From Chionis minor (Eukaryota; Chordata; Aves; Charadriiformes; Chionididae): 64,000 nucleotides of DNA. The notes under the pieces were generated by a model. The model made no database searches, had not been told where the DNA came from, and worked only from the letters and a program-made list of their open reading frames with translations. The DNA is taken from positions 145,508-209,507 of the forward strand of contig VZSF01000109.1 in assembly GCA_013398295.1 (NCBI GenBank). Direction: 5' to 3'. The translations under genes and the position numbers were made by a program. Of this stretch, positions 1 to 10,290 are shown one piece after another; positions within the stretch are counted from its first letter, which is position 1; each line of letters begins with the position of its first letter.

Positions 1-3000
1 ATTCAGTTCATTATTCCCCATCCATTTAAATGAATGTCCTTTGTATTCTGGACGATCACCATATCCAAAGCCAAAGCAGTTTGGTCTTAATTAGTCTTTG
101 ATATTGTAGTACATCAGTTTCATACTTAAGTATGAGCAATATGAGGCTTATAGGAAAGGATGAGATCATTTATTAGACCAACTAGTTTACTTCAGGAAAA
201 ATGAATGAGCTTTTTGGGTGCACAAATCTTCCTTTAGATACTAAAAAAAAGGTATCTTAAGAGTACGTTTATCTCATTGAAAGATACAGGAAAAAAAGTC
301 TTAAGTTTCTGCAGTTTGTAACAGTTTGAAACCTCAGTAAATACTTATGAAGTGACATTTGTGATCTGCTAATAGCCACTTTACCTTGGTACAGAACTCT
401 ATTCAGGAGAACATGATAAATGACTTGCAGGCTGGGGAGGTGAAGCTTATTGGGGTGGCAAGATCTTTAAAGAGATGAATGGGTGTAGTTTGGGGGAAAA
501 GTAAAAATTTCAGGACCATGAACTTAGAAATCTTCATAAAGGCTTATGAATAATGCTACAGGTCTGTTATGGACAGAAGTTACCTTTAGCGTATGCTGTA
601 GATCTATCTAGACATTTAAGTAGCAAGTATGTGTAATTATTTTCCCTCTGGGTGCTATTGCTATATGTGCTATCTGGGATGTCCCATATATTGTCTGTGT
701 CTAAGGTACTCTCAAAAGCTCTTTTTTAAATATAATACACTCAACTCCATATTCCTGATGGGATTAAAAAAGCAAGATAACTGTGTGTGTATGGCCTCTG
801 CAAATACATATATATTCATAAAGTAAAAAATATTCAGGCTTTAAAACTCCCATAGTAATCTAGGTTAAAGTGGCTAGACTTTGTCAGGGAGAATGTCCTG
901 CTACCTGTTATGTTACATAAACTGCCTTTTTGGGAGCAGGGAATGACTGTAATTACAGTCAATAATGTATTGAACATCATAGCTGAATGACATTGAAGTT
1001 AAGCTGCATTTGACAAAGTCAACAAATCAATCAAGCACAGATAACTCTTTCCTTCCCTTCTATATTTGAGTAGTGGTAAGTGCAGACATGCTGTGAAAGC
1101 GCAGATAAAGTGTATTTCTCTGCAGGTAAGCTCAGTGGTACTCCTATATGAAAGATACCTAGGCTGTGGTTCTGATACATGGCAGCTCTGGCTTAAACTA
1201 GGCATGTTCATTTGTAACACGATGTGTACACAGGGAGTCTTCCTGGCAGTGGATTTGGTGTTCAATATGTTGTGTTCAATATGTTAAAAGTCATAGTGTT
1301 TTATAGAAACACATTATTTTTATGTAAATGTGTATATACACATAAATATATATATACACACAATTATGTCTATATATGGTCTATACTACTTGAGTATAAT
1401 AAATCTACTAAGCACTGTATTCAAGGAATAGTGGTGATGTTTTATGTGTTAACCAAGCTAAATTCAAATAGAAAAGGTGTTAGTTGAAGCTTTATCTATT
1501 TCTTGAGCTATTCTTGTTAGTGTCAAGTGTCAGAGAATTACTGATAGTGTACATTAAACAATAGTGACATTAGAATATTCTAAAGACTGACAGTTGCTTG
1601 CCAGTATTATATAGAGTGTGGAGGTGTGGAGATAAAAAAGGCTCTAGCAGTTAAAAGGCTGACATCCAAGACCTTTGATTTTGTGCTTGTATTGATGTAA
1701 AATGCATTGTGGCTATATTAATCAATCAATAGCTAGCACCCAGGTAACTAGTCCAAAGCAGGTATGCTAAAAATACTATGCATTTTTCAGTTCTGTTTAT
1801 GGTGTTGGTTTCCAAACAACTAGTTTGGAAAGCTGATTGCTTTGACCAGCAACTGGGAACTTTTAGGTCACCATCAAGATGCCATTTTGCTGCTTTGCAG
1901 TATCAAAACAGTAATTCTTTGATTACCTAAATCCCATTTAATCTTCACAAAATTGTTTAGTAAAATGAAGTTGGAGGAGCTTTTGTGTCAGCGTATGGGT
2001 CTTCCTTAGTATACTGGGACATTTTTATCTAGGCAAGAAAATGAAATGTGACCTGCTAAATTTTGTGTGCTTGTTGGAAAGCAAATGGAGTCAGTTGAAG
2101 TGGCCTACTGTTCAGTCATGAGAGAAACAAAAACACAAATGCTGTGTGGCTCATCTCACTGTTAACTCTTTACTGAGTAAATGAGCAAGTAAGAAAAACT
2201 GTGTTTAAAATTTTGTGAACTCCTAGAGAAGGGGAACTTGGATTCATTTTAATGTCTAAGGCAGATGATGTCTGCCTTTGGAGAAGAGTCCTGTCTCCAA
2301 AGAAGATGTTCTATGCATCAGTACACAGGCAAAGCTGGCTGGAGTTAAGTTATGCCTCTCTTGTTAAAGCCAAGTCACCAGTCAGCTGAAGAATACAAGT
2401 GTTTTGGAGAAAACCGGACTATGTTGTCTAGTGGTAAGGCAACTCATCTGGCAAACAGACTAGATCTCTTACTTACTCCTTGCTCCCCATGCTTTTTAGA
2501 TATAGTTATATATGTTTTATTCACCGATTGTGTAATGAAAAATATAGGGGTGCTCACTTAAATGCGAACAGGACCTTATGACTCCCTTCTGATTACCTTT
2601 GCCTTCCGCTGTTGCATCCCATAGCACTCCATGTGCATTTGCAGAGTCAGGCTGCAGAATTCACCCAGTCTGTCCTGTTATGCCTAATGAGCAGGTCATT
2701 CACCAAAAAGAAAGATAGTTTTGCTTTTCAGTTGCCTGTCATCTTCAGACTTGGATTGTGGAATATTAAAGGTGCTAACCACAACCGTACCAATATTTCT
2801 GAGTGCAAGTTGCTGCTGTTATGCTGGTCCTGTGCATGTGACAAGCTCGCAGCTCAACTGTCAAATGAGACCTCTCCTTTTGTCACAAGCATGCCTACTT
2901 GTGACTCCTGAACAGACTATGAACATATTCAGTATCTGCTGTATAACACAGTGTATATTTATTATATTGCAAAAGACAGATGAAGAAAATGAAATCTTAC

Positions 3001-4497
3001 ATCATAAAATAACTAATTTATGTGAAAGAAATCAAGAGTGGTAGCAATTACAGGAATGTTGACAAACTGCTGGCAAAGCTGATGAAACATGCAAAACTAG
3101 TTGCTCAAGTACTGCAAGTAGGTTGGAAAGATTTGTGTACTACCATATGTCTTTAGTCTTTACTAAAGATTATTATAATTTACAATATTGTTGGTCTGCT
3201 ACTGAAAAGCAGGAATCAATTTCTAAGCAGTAGAAACTGCATACATGAAGAACATCTTGTTATGAGATTCCATCTAGTCATTTGGATGAAAGAAAAAAAG
3301 TATTATTTAAGAATCAATGTATTGAAGAGAGAAATTAGAACCAATCTTGGTTGAATTCTATCCAAGTATATTAAGGAAGATTATACTGACAAAAAATATC
3401 TCAAATGTGTCCAAATTTTGCAGTAATAATTTGTGTTTCTTGCCTATTCTGTTGTTATATTATTTTTTTTCATGCAACGTTTTAGTATGATCTATAGTAA
3501 TGTAAACATTAAGAGTACTAAGGTGCCTTTCAAAGATCCTGACCGCCCTACTATGAAGATGTATATAGTTCCTATGAAGGATTTTTTCTTTTTTATCCTT
3601 GGGTCTTTGCCAGTACGTATGAACTTTGTCTTTCATTTAATACATTTTAGGTATACTGAAAAGGGCCAAATTGGTGTTCTAAGGCTCTTCATATCTAAAT
3701 AGCAATACCTTTTTTTGCTTAATAAGTGACTAGAAAGGCTATTGTTATTTTCAACTACCTAATAGAAGGTATAAAGAAGATGCAGACAGAGTCTTCTTGG
3801 TGGTTCAGAGTGGTACAGTAATAGGTGGTGGACACAAGGTACAACAAGGGAAATGTTTTTTAGATATCTGGAAAACTTTTTCGAAATATGTATGGTCTGA
3901 GGTGAAAGATCAAATAAAATATATGCTGTTATTTTTGATCTATGGCTGAATGAACAATCAAACAATACAGTTATGAATGTAGAGTTTGTTCAAATGTTTG
4001 GTAAGGAACTTTGATGTTAAAATAGAAACTGCAATGTTCAAGTTCAGAGCTGGCAGCGAGACTGAAGTACTGAAAGGAATGTATTCTGAGTATTTTTTTC
4101 AGTTTAATACATTTTTATTTGCTTACTAATTCCTAATGGAAATTTCAATTTTGAAATATGATAGAAGTAATACAGATGTTGATGAACCTAATTCAATCTG
4201 TTGAGTGTGTCAGTGCTGTTTCGTGGTTAAATGAATAGAGTAAAAATATCTCTATGTCAGTATTTTGATTAACTTTTATCCTTACTTCATCCTAAGTGTA
4301 TTATTAGATTGAGAACTCTTCTGAAGCTTTTCCCTTGTCTGGTTGCAAAAATTAAAATGCATTGGGAGAAGAGGTACCAAACACCATATCACCATGCACT
4401 TACATGTGAGACAATGGTTAATACATGGCATGGACATTTAGGAAATACGATTCTCTTACTTGTCTTGTCTTTGACTTTGTATTGTTCCTTAAACAAG
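1..4497. other. AT-rich non-coding DNA, no gene seen
   Basis: Short ORFs occur in all frames, none over about 110 codons and none resembling a known family. No repeat of a recognisable class is visible except a TA/CA-rich stretch near 1322-1378. A coiled-coil-like reading frame around 2980-3044 (ending ...LCERNQEW before a stop) lacks a good splice acceptor and is not called as an exon. Probably intronic or intergenic. Confidence 0.7.
1322..1378. repeat. TA/CA-rich alternating simple sequence
   Basis: An imperfect alternating purine-pyrimidine stretch containing the perfect 12-base palindrome GTGTATATACAC, then a TATATATATA run and a CACACA run. It is a short degenerate microsatellite, likely length-variable. 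No function is implied. Confidence 0.6.
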
Positions 4498-4550
4498 TGT
4501 CACGGTTTGGCCTGGGCTGGGCACTAAAACAAATGGCAGATGCAAGTAAT
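4498..4550 (-). mobile_element. LTR terminal fragment, ERVL-like, minus strand
   Basis: The sequence begins TGTCACGGTTTGGCC. Read on the minus strand it ends CCAAACCGTGACA, the terminus seen in avian ERVL-type LTRs. The reverse complement aligns by eye over about 45 bases with the end of the LTR at 7998-8611: both share an ATCTG-CATT-GTTT-AGTG pattern before the CCAAACC terminus. Similarity fades after about 4550, so only the U5 end is supported and no second boundary or target duplication was found. It could instead be the start of an unrelated short non-autonomous element. Confidence 0.45.
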
Positions 4551-4617
4551 TTTCTTTGGGATATGTTCTGCAGCAAAAATGCTCTAGGGTAACTAGATAA
4601 ATACTGCAGTGTTTTCC

Positions 4618-4673
4618 TATTGGTAGGACTTGTCTTTTTTTTCTGTCCTACCAATATCCTATTAATAGGATAT
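4618..4673. repeat. Cluster of perfect inverted repeats
   Basis: Two dyads overlap. The first has 12-base arms TATTGGTAGGAC (4618-4629) and GTCCTACCAATA (4645-4656) around a T-rich 15-base loop. The second is the perfect 20-base palindrome ATATCCTATTAATAGGATAT (4654-4673). The two share related half-sites (CCTATT..TAGGA). It may be a degenerate MITE end or a chance cruciform. No coding content. Confidence 0.6.
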
Positions 4674-5841
4674 GTCTTTTAGAATCTAGACAGATTAAGT
4701 AGATATATAAAATGACCCATAGATATGGAAAAATTTCCCAGAAGATAAAGAATCATAAAAAAATAAATTAAAACTCAGGCACTCACTGTAAAACTGCCCT
4801 AAAATTTGGAGATAATTTGAATGAGTATTTGGAGACTGAGAATATTTTGGGAGTAGAAAAGGAGTATTGAAGGGAGACAGAAACTTTGTATTGAAGGATT
4901 TCAACACTTCTTATTAAACATCAATATTGAATTAGGAGTAGGGGAGAATTAATCCTCATTGATTTAGTATGGAGTTTTCCTGAGTTTTTTCTGGAATACT
5001 TAGTGGTTATCACATCAAACCTCCTGTCCTATATGAAATATGAATTTGATGAAATAAATCAACTCCTGCATTCCTAAAGTTGTATTAAAATGAGATCAGT
5101 TAGCAGTCATAAAAAAACAGCTATGGCAAACTGTTGAAATAGCTTCTAAGCTCTGCCTCATATACACCTGTTGTATAAATAATGTTTCTTCTGGTAGAAT
5201 AGTATAAACTCCCTCGCAAGGCTTGAGGCGTGATGGAAGACTGCAAATCCCCACCCACATAATTTGCTTTGATCATATAATCTTAAAAAATAAGAGCATT
5301 CAGTCTGTTCTAAAAAAGCTTTGCTCCTGTGATTTATGTGCTCTTTATTGTCAGTAAACCATAGAGACAGGAAAGCTTATTTGATGCCTAGTGGGGTGCT
5401 AAAAATATTAAAATGTTAAATGAATGATAAATGCTTAATAAAAGTGTGGATTTTTTTTTTTTTAATTTCTGTAGCAATATTACTTTACTTCTCTTAAAAA
5501 AATTAAAATAGCCCTTATAAAAGTTTTTGGTCTGCTGAACTGGAAACCAAAACTATCTCTAGTTATCCAAAGAACACAAGTTGGAAGAATATGTTCCATT
5601 ATGTTCCCCTGTCAGTATGACCTAATTGTCATCTGACTGTTAGGTTCAAGACATGAATTTTTATTTTCATTCAGTATTTAGCCTCTTTGACTTACTGAAT
5701 GTTAAAGGAGCTTATGATATCCTTTGCTTTGTACAATGCCAGATGATTTGAAACTGTCTTTTTGTTACACAGTTCCAAAGACCAGCTGTCAAATGATAAT
5801 GACTTTCAGTCAATACTATTCTCATCTGGTTTGTCTTACAG

Positions 5842-5891
5842 GTGAAGAGTTTCTTAGGCTTTATCTAAAGCATCAGAATTGTATTTTAAAA
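5842..5891 (+). other. Exon-like segment (weak candidate)
   Basis: It is preceded by a good polypyrimidine tract and acceptor (TTTGTCTTACAG) and followed by a modest donor (AAAA then GTATTA). One frame stays open through the segment and reads EEFLRLYLKHQNCILK. I do not recognise the peptide. Segments like this are expected by chance in 64 kb, so this only flags a place for RNA or conservation evidence. Confidence 0.1.
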
Positions 5892-7869
5892 GTATTATGG
5901 AATTACCACCTTTAGATGGAAGCTGTAAATGAAGAGAGGGTATGAAGTGTAAAAAGATCCAGAAAAGTGGACAGTACTGATTGAGCTAGCTAGTCAAAAT
6001 GTCTGAAGTAGTTCCTGGCAATCAGAAAAAATGACATAAGGAAGGGAGGTAGGAAGAAAGGAGGGGGTGAATAAAAGGAGAAAATAAATTAAACCTGAAA
6101 AACTGAGGAATACATTTGTTCTAATTTGAATATAATGTAATAAATTAATTCTATATGGAACAAATACATTCTTTAGATTTTTTTTAGGAACACAAGGCAA
6201 CAGCATATACATAAAGGCTAATGGGGAAACTCTTTGTGAAGTTAGAAAAATAGAGGGATGAATGTACTATTTGGACAAAAAAGCACCAAAATGCTTTCCC
6301 TAGAAAGCAGAATTGATCCATAGAGCAGTACAGTAGAAGTCAGTACTCTGGTACAGAAATTAATTTCTTGCACTTGCAAGTTGGCTACACAGTTTGCAGC
6401 TAATGTGAACCATTCTGCCTTTAAGGAAGCTACCTGCCATATCTTATTGAATTTAATTTTGAATGATAGGAATTATTAATTTTGAATGAATAATTAGAAT
6501 AATTAATGATTCCTCAGAATCAATAAACGTGTGGTGACTTAGGCATTAAGTGGCATAAAATATCCTTTTGCAACAGAGCAAGACAGTGGATTTTCACTTG
6601 TCTTACAATGTACATATCACACCAGTTACTTATTTTCTATATTTCATAATCAGTTTGAACAAATAGGCCAACATGAAAAGAATTACATTCTCACAGATCT
6701 TGTAATCTTGTCAGGATGCAAAGATCCTGGGGGATCCAAAGGTATTCTATCACTTTGCAAACTCTTCGGAGAGCTTCCTAAATTTCATAATTAATCTTGT
6801 ATACACTGGTTATTTTTCAGCAGTTATTACCTTTTTTTAATTTTTTTTTAAAATAAAAATTGTTATATGCTTACACAGACTTGTATCAGGGATAAATGTA
6901 GCTTGCTATATGGTAGTGTGAATTTCATTCTATACAGTTGCACTGACCCATACCAAGACAGGATGGGGAGTAACAGAGAAGTGTTGTTGCTTTTTGCACT
7001 GCCAGTCTTTCACTTCTGCTGGGGTGTTTTTCCTGTTCTTCTCAAATTGTAAATTTGAGCAAAACTCAGCTGATTCAGAACTATTAAGATATCATGTCAA
7101 TGGAGAAGATTGATCTTCTGATACACAGTAATTCAGCAGCGTGCACTTGGAAGAGCCTTTACACCTGCTTTGAGAATAGTACAGAATCTAAGCTTTTGTC
7201 ATCTGTTTTCCCCACTCCCCATCTATCCAACAGATTATCTGAAGTTCAGGAACTATGATCAAATTTCTGTAAGTGTAACCCATACAGAAAACAAAATTTG
7301 AGTTTGTAGATGAAAGATAAGATGTGGAGTTATGGGCTGCATTATGTTAACTTCATTTTATTTAACTGCCTCACCACCTTCTGACAGCATTGCCCTGTTA
7401 GTGGAAAGTCATAAGTCTGTATTAAGACTGTCATAACATTGTGCTCAAGAAGATTCCTTTAATAAAGAAAAATTGCAGTCTTCTGACTGTTCCACAACAG
7501 AAATATATATGTATAAAAAAGCAGGGTTTCAGGAAGGGCTGTTAGAGTTTGGAAGGAGTTCGATAGGAATTCGAGAGGAAGAGGGAGTTGGAACCTTGTT
7601 TGTAACTTGGAACTACAAGGCAGAGGAAGGAAGCCATGTGACAGTCTGTGGGGCAGTCTTATCAAGGGAAGTTTTTATATTTCTTTTGTGTTTGAACTCA
7701 GCCTTTTTTTCTGAGGTTCACATAATATTCTTAAACTGGATGTTATTTTTGATTACTATTGTGTGCTTCATGCAGATGAGCTGTACTTTAAAAATAAAAA
7801 GCCGTACCATAACTGAGAAATGAGAGTTCAGGTGCCACATATCAGTATTTGAATTCTCTTTTTTTGCAG

Positions 7870-7884
7870 AGTGTCCTGTTTGAG
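7870..7884 (+). other. Microexon-like segment (weak candidate)
   Basis: A strong acceptor (CTCTTTTTTTGCAG) sits just 15 bases before a good donor (GAG then GTAAAA). The enclosed 15 bases would be a phase-neutral microexon coding SVLFE in one frame. There is no flanking coding evidence, and chance is the simpler explanation. Confidence 0.1.
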
Positions 7885-7992
7885 GTAAAACTGAACCAAT
7901 TTTCTGTTCAGTAATTTTACTTTGCAGCTAAGCTTCTTCTAACTAACTGAACTCTGAAATTAACAACATATTGTGGAGACATTGTTTGTTTT

Positions 7993-7997
7993 CAGAG
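7993..7997. repeat. Left target-site duplication of the solo LTR
   Basis: CAGAG directly before the TG start of the LTR is repeated exactly at 8612-8616 after its CA end. A 5-bp duplication is the size expected for this class of retroviral integration. Confidence 0.6.
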
Positions 7998-8224
7998 TGA
8001 AAAGGCCTGATTATTTGTAATTTATGCCAAGGAATGGTATGAGGAGAGGCTCTTGCTTATACCGATTGCTATAATGCCCAAAGCCAGCCAACTTTGTTAT
8101 TTGCCCTGCTAGAGGGTCAGAAGCGGAAAAGTGTAGAGGGGTCGCACCTGCAGGGAGGAAGGGACAGGACAGGTGACCCAAAACTGACCAACAGGGTATT
8201 CCATCCTATCTGCATCAATCTCCG

Positions 8225-8232
8225 TATAAAAG
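8225..8232 (+). promoter_or_regulatory. TATA box of the solo LTR
   Basis: TATAAAAG is placed where an LTR U3 promoter would have it, about 230 bases from the LTR start. The same motif survives on the minus strand in the inverted relative (CTTTTATA at 10206-10213). Conservation between two diverged copies supports a real promoter element of the family. Present activity is unknown. Confidence 0.5.
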
Positions 8233-8483
8233 CTGAGGGATCAAAGAGTCAACTGTCTTTCTTCAATGACTAGTGTCTGAGGAAGACTGTCTGTTTGTCT
8301 GCCTTTGATCCCAATCTGTGCATTCCTGAATCCAGATCTAGAATCCAGTTCTTGTCCATCGCTGAGTCCAGTCTGGGACTTTCCCTATGCCTGCTGGTGA
8401 CACGATCGTCATCCTGGAAGCTTGATATGGTTTTGTGTACCTTTCATTGTTTTCTTTTTTTGTTATTTTATTATTAATGTTTC

Positions 8484-8489
8484 GTTAAA
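8484..8489 (+). terminator. Degraded poly(A) signal of the solo LTR
   Basis: GTTAAA sits in the context TGTTTCGTTAAAG, where related avian LTRs carry ATTAAA (TTTCATTAAA). This is recalled family knowledge, not a computed alignment. The A-to-G change would weaken polyadenylation. Confidence 0.35.
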
Positions 8490-8611
8490 GTAGTCTAGTT
8501 CCTTCTAAACTCATAAATCTCTTTCTCTCTCTCCATCTTGTCCTTGGAGACAGAGGTGGGGGAGAGAATCTGTCATTCGTTTCAGTGGCTAGTCCAGCCC
8601 AAACCACGGCA

Positions 8612-8616
8612 CAGAG
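8612..8616. repeat. Right target-site duplication of the solo LTR
   Basis: CAGAG, identical to 7993-7997, follows the CA terminus of the LTR. Confidence 0.6.
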
Positions 8617-10036
8617 AAACGGCACATGACAGCCTTCATAAAGAGGCATTTTGCATTTAGATGACTTTCTTGTAATTGCATCTGACGGGGTTAGTGAATT
8701 AGGCTCATGAGGTATGCAGTAGTAATCTGTGGCAGAACTGCATTTCTCTGGCAACTACATTAAAAATGGGTCTTGTGCAGTATGAGTGCATGTCACTGGC
8801 AAGTTTCAAAGCTGTATTGATTTAACTTAGTTTGGGAAGAGTAAAGAAAACTCCTTTTTTAATTCAGGTAATATTTTTTCTTTAGGTCTTGCTTCTAATC
8901 ATTGTCACATTGAGTTCTTCAGATCTTTGTTCCGTACGAAAATGTGGACGCACAAAATCACAACTACCAACAAGTAACAACAAAAAGTAATTATTTTCCA
9001 GATATTACATTCTTTTTAATCCCGTGGGAGCTTGTAAAAAGGTATTTTAAGTTCATTACTAGTTTTAGATCACTGGTCAGTTTTTTTGTGAGAAAGCTAG
9101 AATTAATGTGGGTCTCCACGTTTCTCTGTCACTGTTCTTACCCTCTCCAACTTATAGACTTCCTTTTGGAAATAATCTTGTATTATTGGGAGCTGCTGTA
9201 ATGTTGGGGCAATTTAGTTTGGAGAAGCAGAGTAGAGGCTGAGATCTTGTGTAGCCACAATGAAGTTAACTCCTGAAGGATGGTTAAATGTGTATATAAA
9301 TAAATGTGTATATGTGCACACACTGGCATACACATGCAACTTAGCTTATAGTTCTAGGGTTCTTTCCCAATTGCTGTTTAGACATAAAGAATTGTGATTC
9401 TGCATTCACACAGGAGAGTTCAAAGAATGTTTGCAATCACTTGCCAATCACTGGCAAAAGATTGGATGTATTGTGCTATTTAGTACATTTATTCCTGCAT
9501 TACCTATGCCAGGAAGTGAAGGATTTTTTCCCTGTTTATAAAATGGATACGGAGAGTTTTCCTTGTGGCATCATTAGCTTGAAGTACAGTGTTAATATTG
9601 CTCTTGCCCAATTCCCATTTACCCACAAAAACCTGTAGTTTGAATTAAGAGGTGTTAAGCTTGAGTAAGTCAGCAGCTTACAAGTTGTCAGTTAAAGTTC
9701 CAGTTCTGCTTGCTCTGTCTAATAATGCAGTGAAAATATATCTGCAAGCCTGAATAAGCACACAAGCATCGATTGCTAATGAAATCAGTTTATATATAAA
9801 TTGGAAGCCCCTTCTTCAAGCTTGGTCTAGCTACTAGTTGTGGGCCTTCAGGCTTTAAAGCACTCAAATGGAGATAAGCATAGCTGGTAATTTACAATCT
9901 GTAATGTTTCTGGGTGCCTTCAGGATTCCGTGAAAGGATACATGATTAAATTAGACCTCTAAGTATCCTAATCAGCTTGTGGAGTACTCCTTGCTTCAAA
10001 GGATGAGATACACAGCAGCTAGAGTAGGGGACTGCT
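8617..10036. other. AT-rich non-coding DNA between two LTR copies
   Basis: No internal retroviral coding sequence is visible between the solo LTR and the inverted relative, so the two are not ends of one provirus. A short TGTGTATA/CACA-rich patch lies near 9285-9325. ORFs are short and unrecognised. Confidence 0.65.
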
Positions 10037-10290
10037 CAAGCAAGGTAGGATTTGAGGCACCACTGGGTAAGTCCCAGGCTGGACTCAGTGGCAAATGAGA
10101 ACTGGATTCAGGAACACGTGTATTGGGATCAAAGGCAGAAGAATGGACAGAGTCCTCCTCAGATGCTGGTCATTGAAGAAGACAGAGACCCCTTTGATCC
10201 CTCATCTTTTATACTGACCATGAGGCAGATGGGATGGAATACTCCATTGGTCAGTTTTGGGTCACTTGTCCTGTCCGCTCCTCCCCTCTA
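10037..10290 (-). mobile_element. Diverged LTR fragment, inverted relative of 7998-8611
   Basis: Read on the minus strand, this segment follows the solo LTR from the U3/TATA part into the region after the TATA box. Shared blocks include GGTCAGTTTTGGGTCAC, GATCCCTCA, GGGATCAAAGGCAGA and AACTGGATTCAGGAA on the plus strand. These match the reverse complement of 8165-8400. The TATA motif is retained. Both LTR ends are missing or unrecognisable, and the copy is visibly older than the solo LTR. A 115-codon ORF crossing it (10052-10399) is an accident of the repeat. Confidence 0.7.

Larger units (their letters stand above)
4674..7992. other. AT-rich non-coding DNA, no gene seen
   Basis: Only short ORFs are present (longest about 116 codons at 7473-7823), none recognisable. 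It contains two exon-like segments listed separately (5842-5891 and 7870-7884). There is a T run near 5450-5463 and a purine-rich stretch near 6040-6068. No recognisable repeat was seen. Confidence 0.65.
7998..8611 (+). mobile_element. Solo LTR of an avian ERVL-like endogenous retrovirus
   Basis: A 614-base unit runs from TGAAAAGGCC to CCAAACCACGGCA, so it has TG...CA ends, and a 5-base CAGAG duplication flanks it. The order of parts fits an LTR. A U3-like segment is followed by a TATA box (8225-8232), then about 250 bases downstream a T-rich stretch with a degraded ATTAAA-type poly(A) signal (GTTAAA, 8484-8489), a pyrimidine tract and a U5-like end. No gag, pol or env sequence lies on either side, which indicates a solo LTR left by recombination. 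An inverted diverged relative is at 10037-10290 and a U5-end relative at 4498-4550. The family name is inferred from the terminus and not from a database match. The orientation is supported by the TATA box. Confidence 0.75.

Noticed and set aside
2980..3044. Coiled-coil-like exon ending LCERNQEW
   Set aside because: The acceptor lacks a pyrimidine tract (ATTGCAAAAG) and the frame stops at once. Too weak to list.
4498..10290. A complete provirus between LTR pieces
   Set aside because: The LTR pieces lie in different orientations and ages, and no gag, pol or env sequence lies between them.
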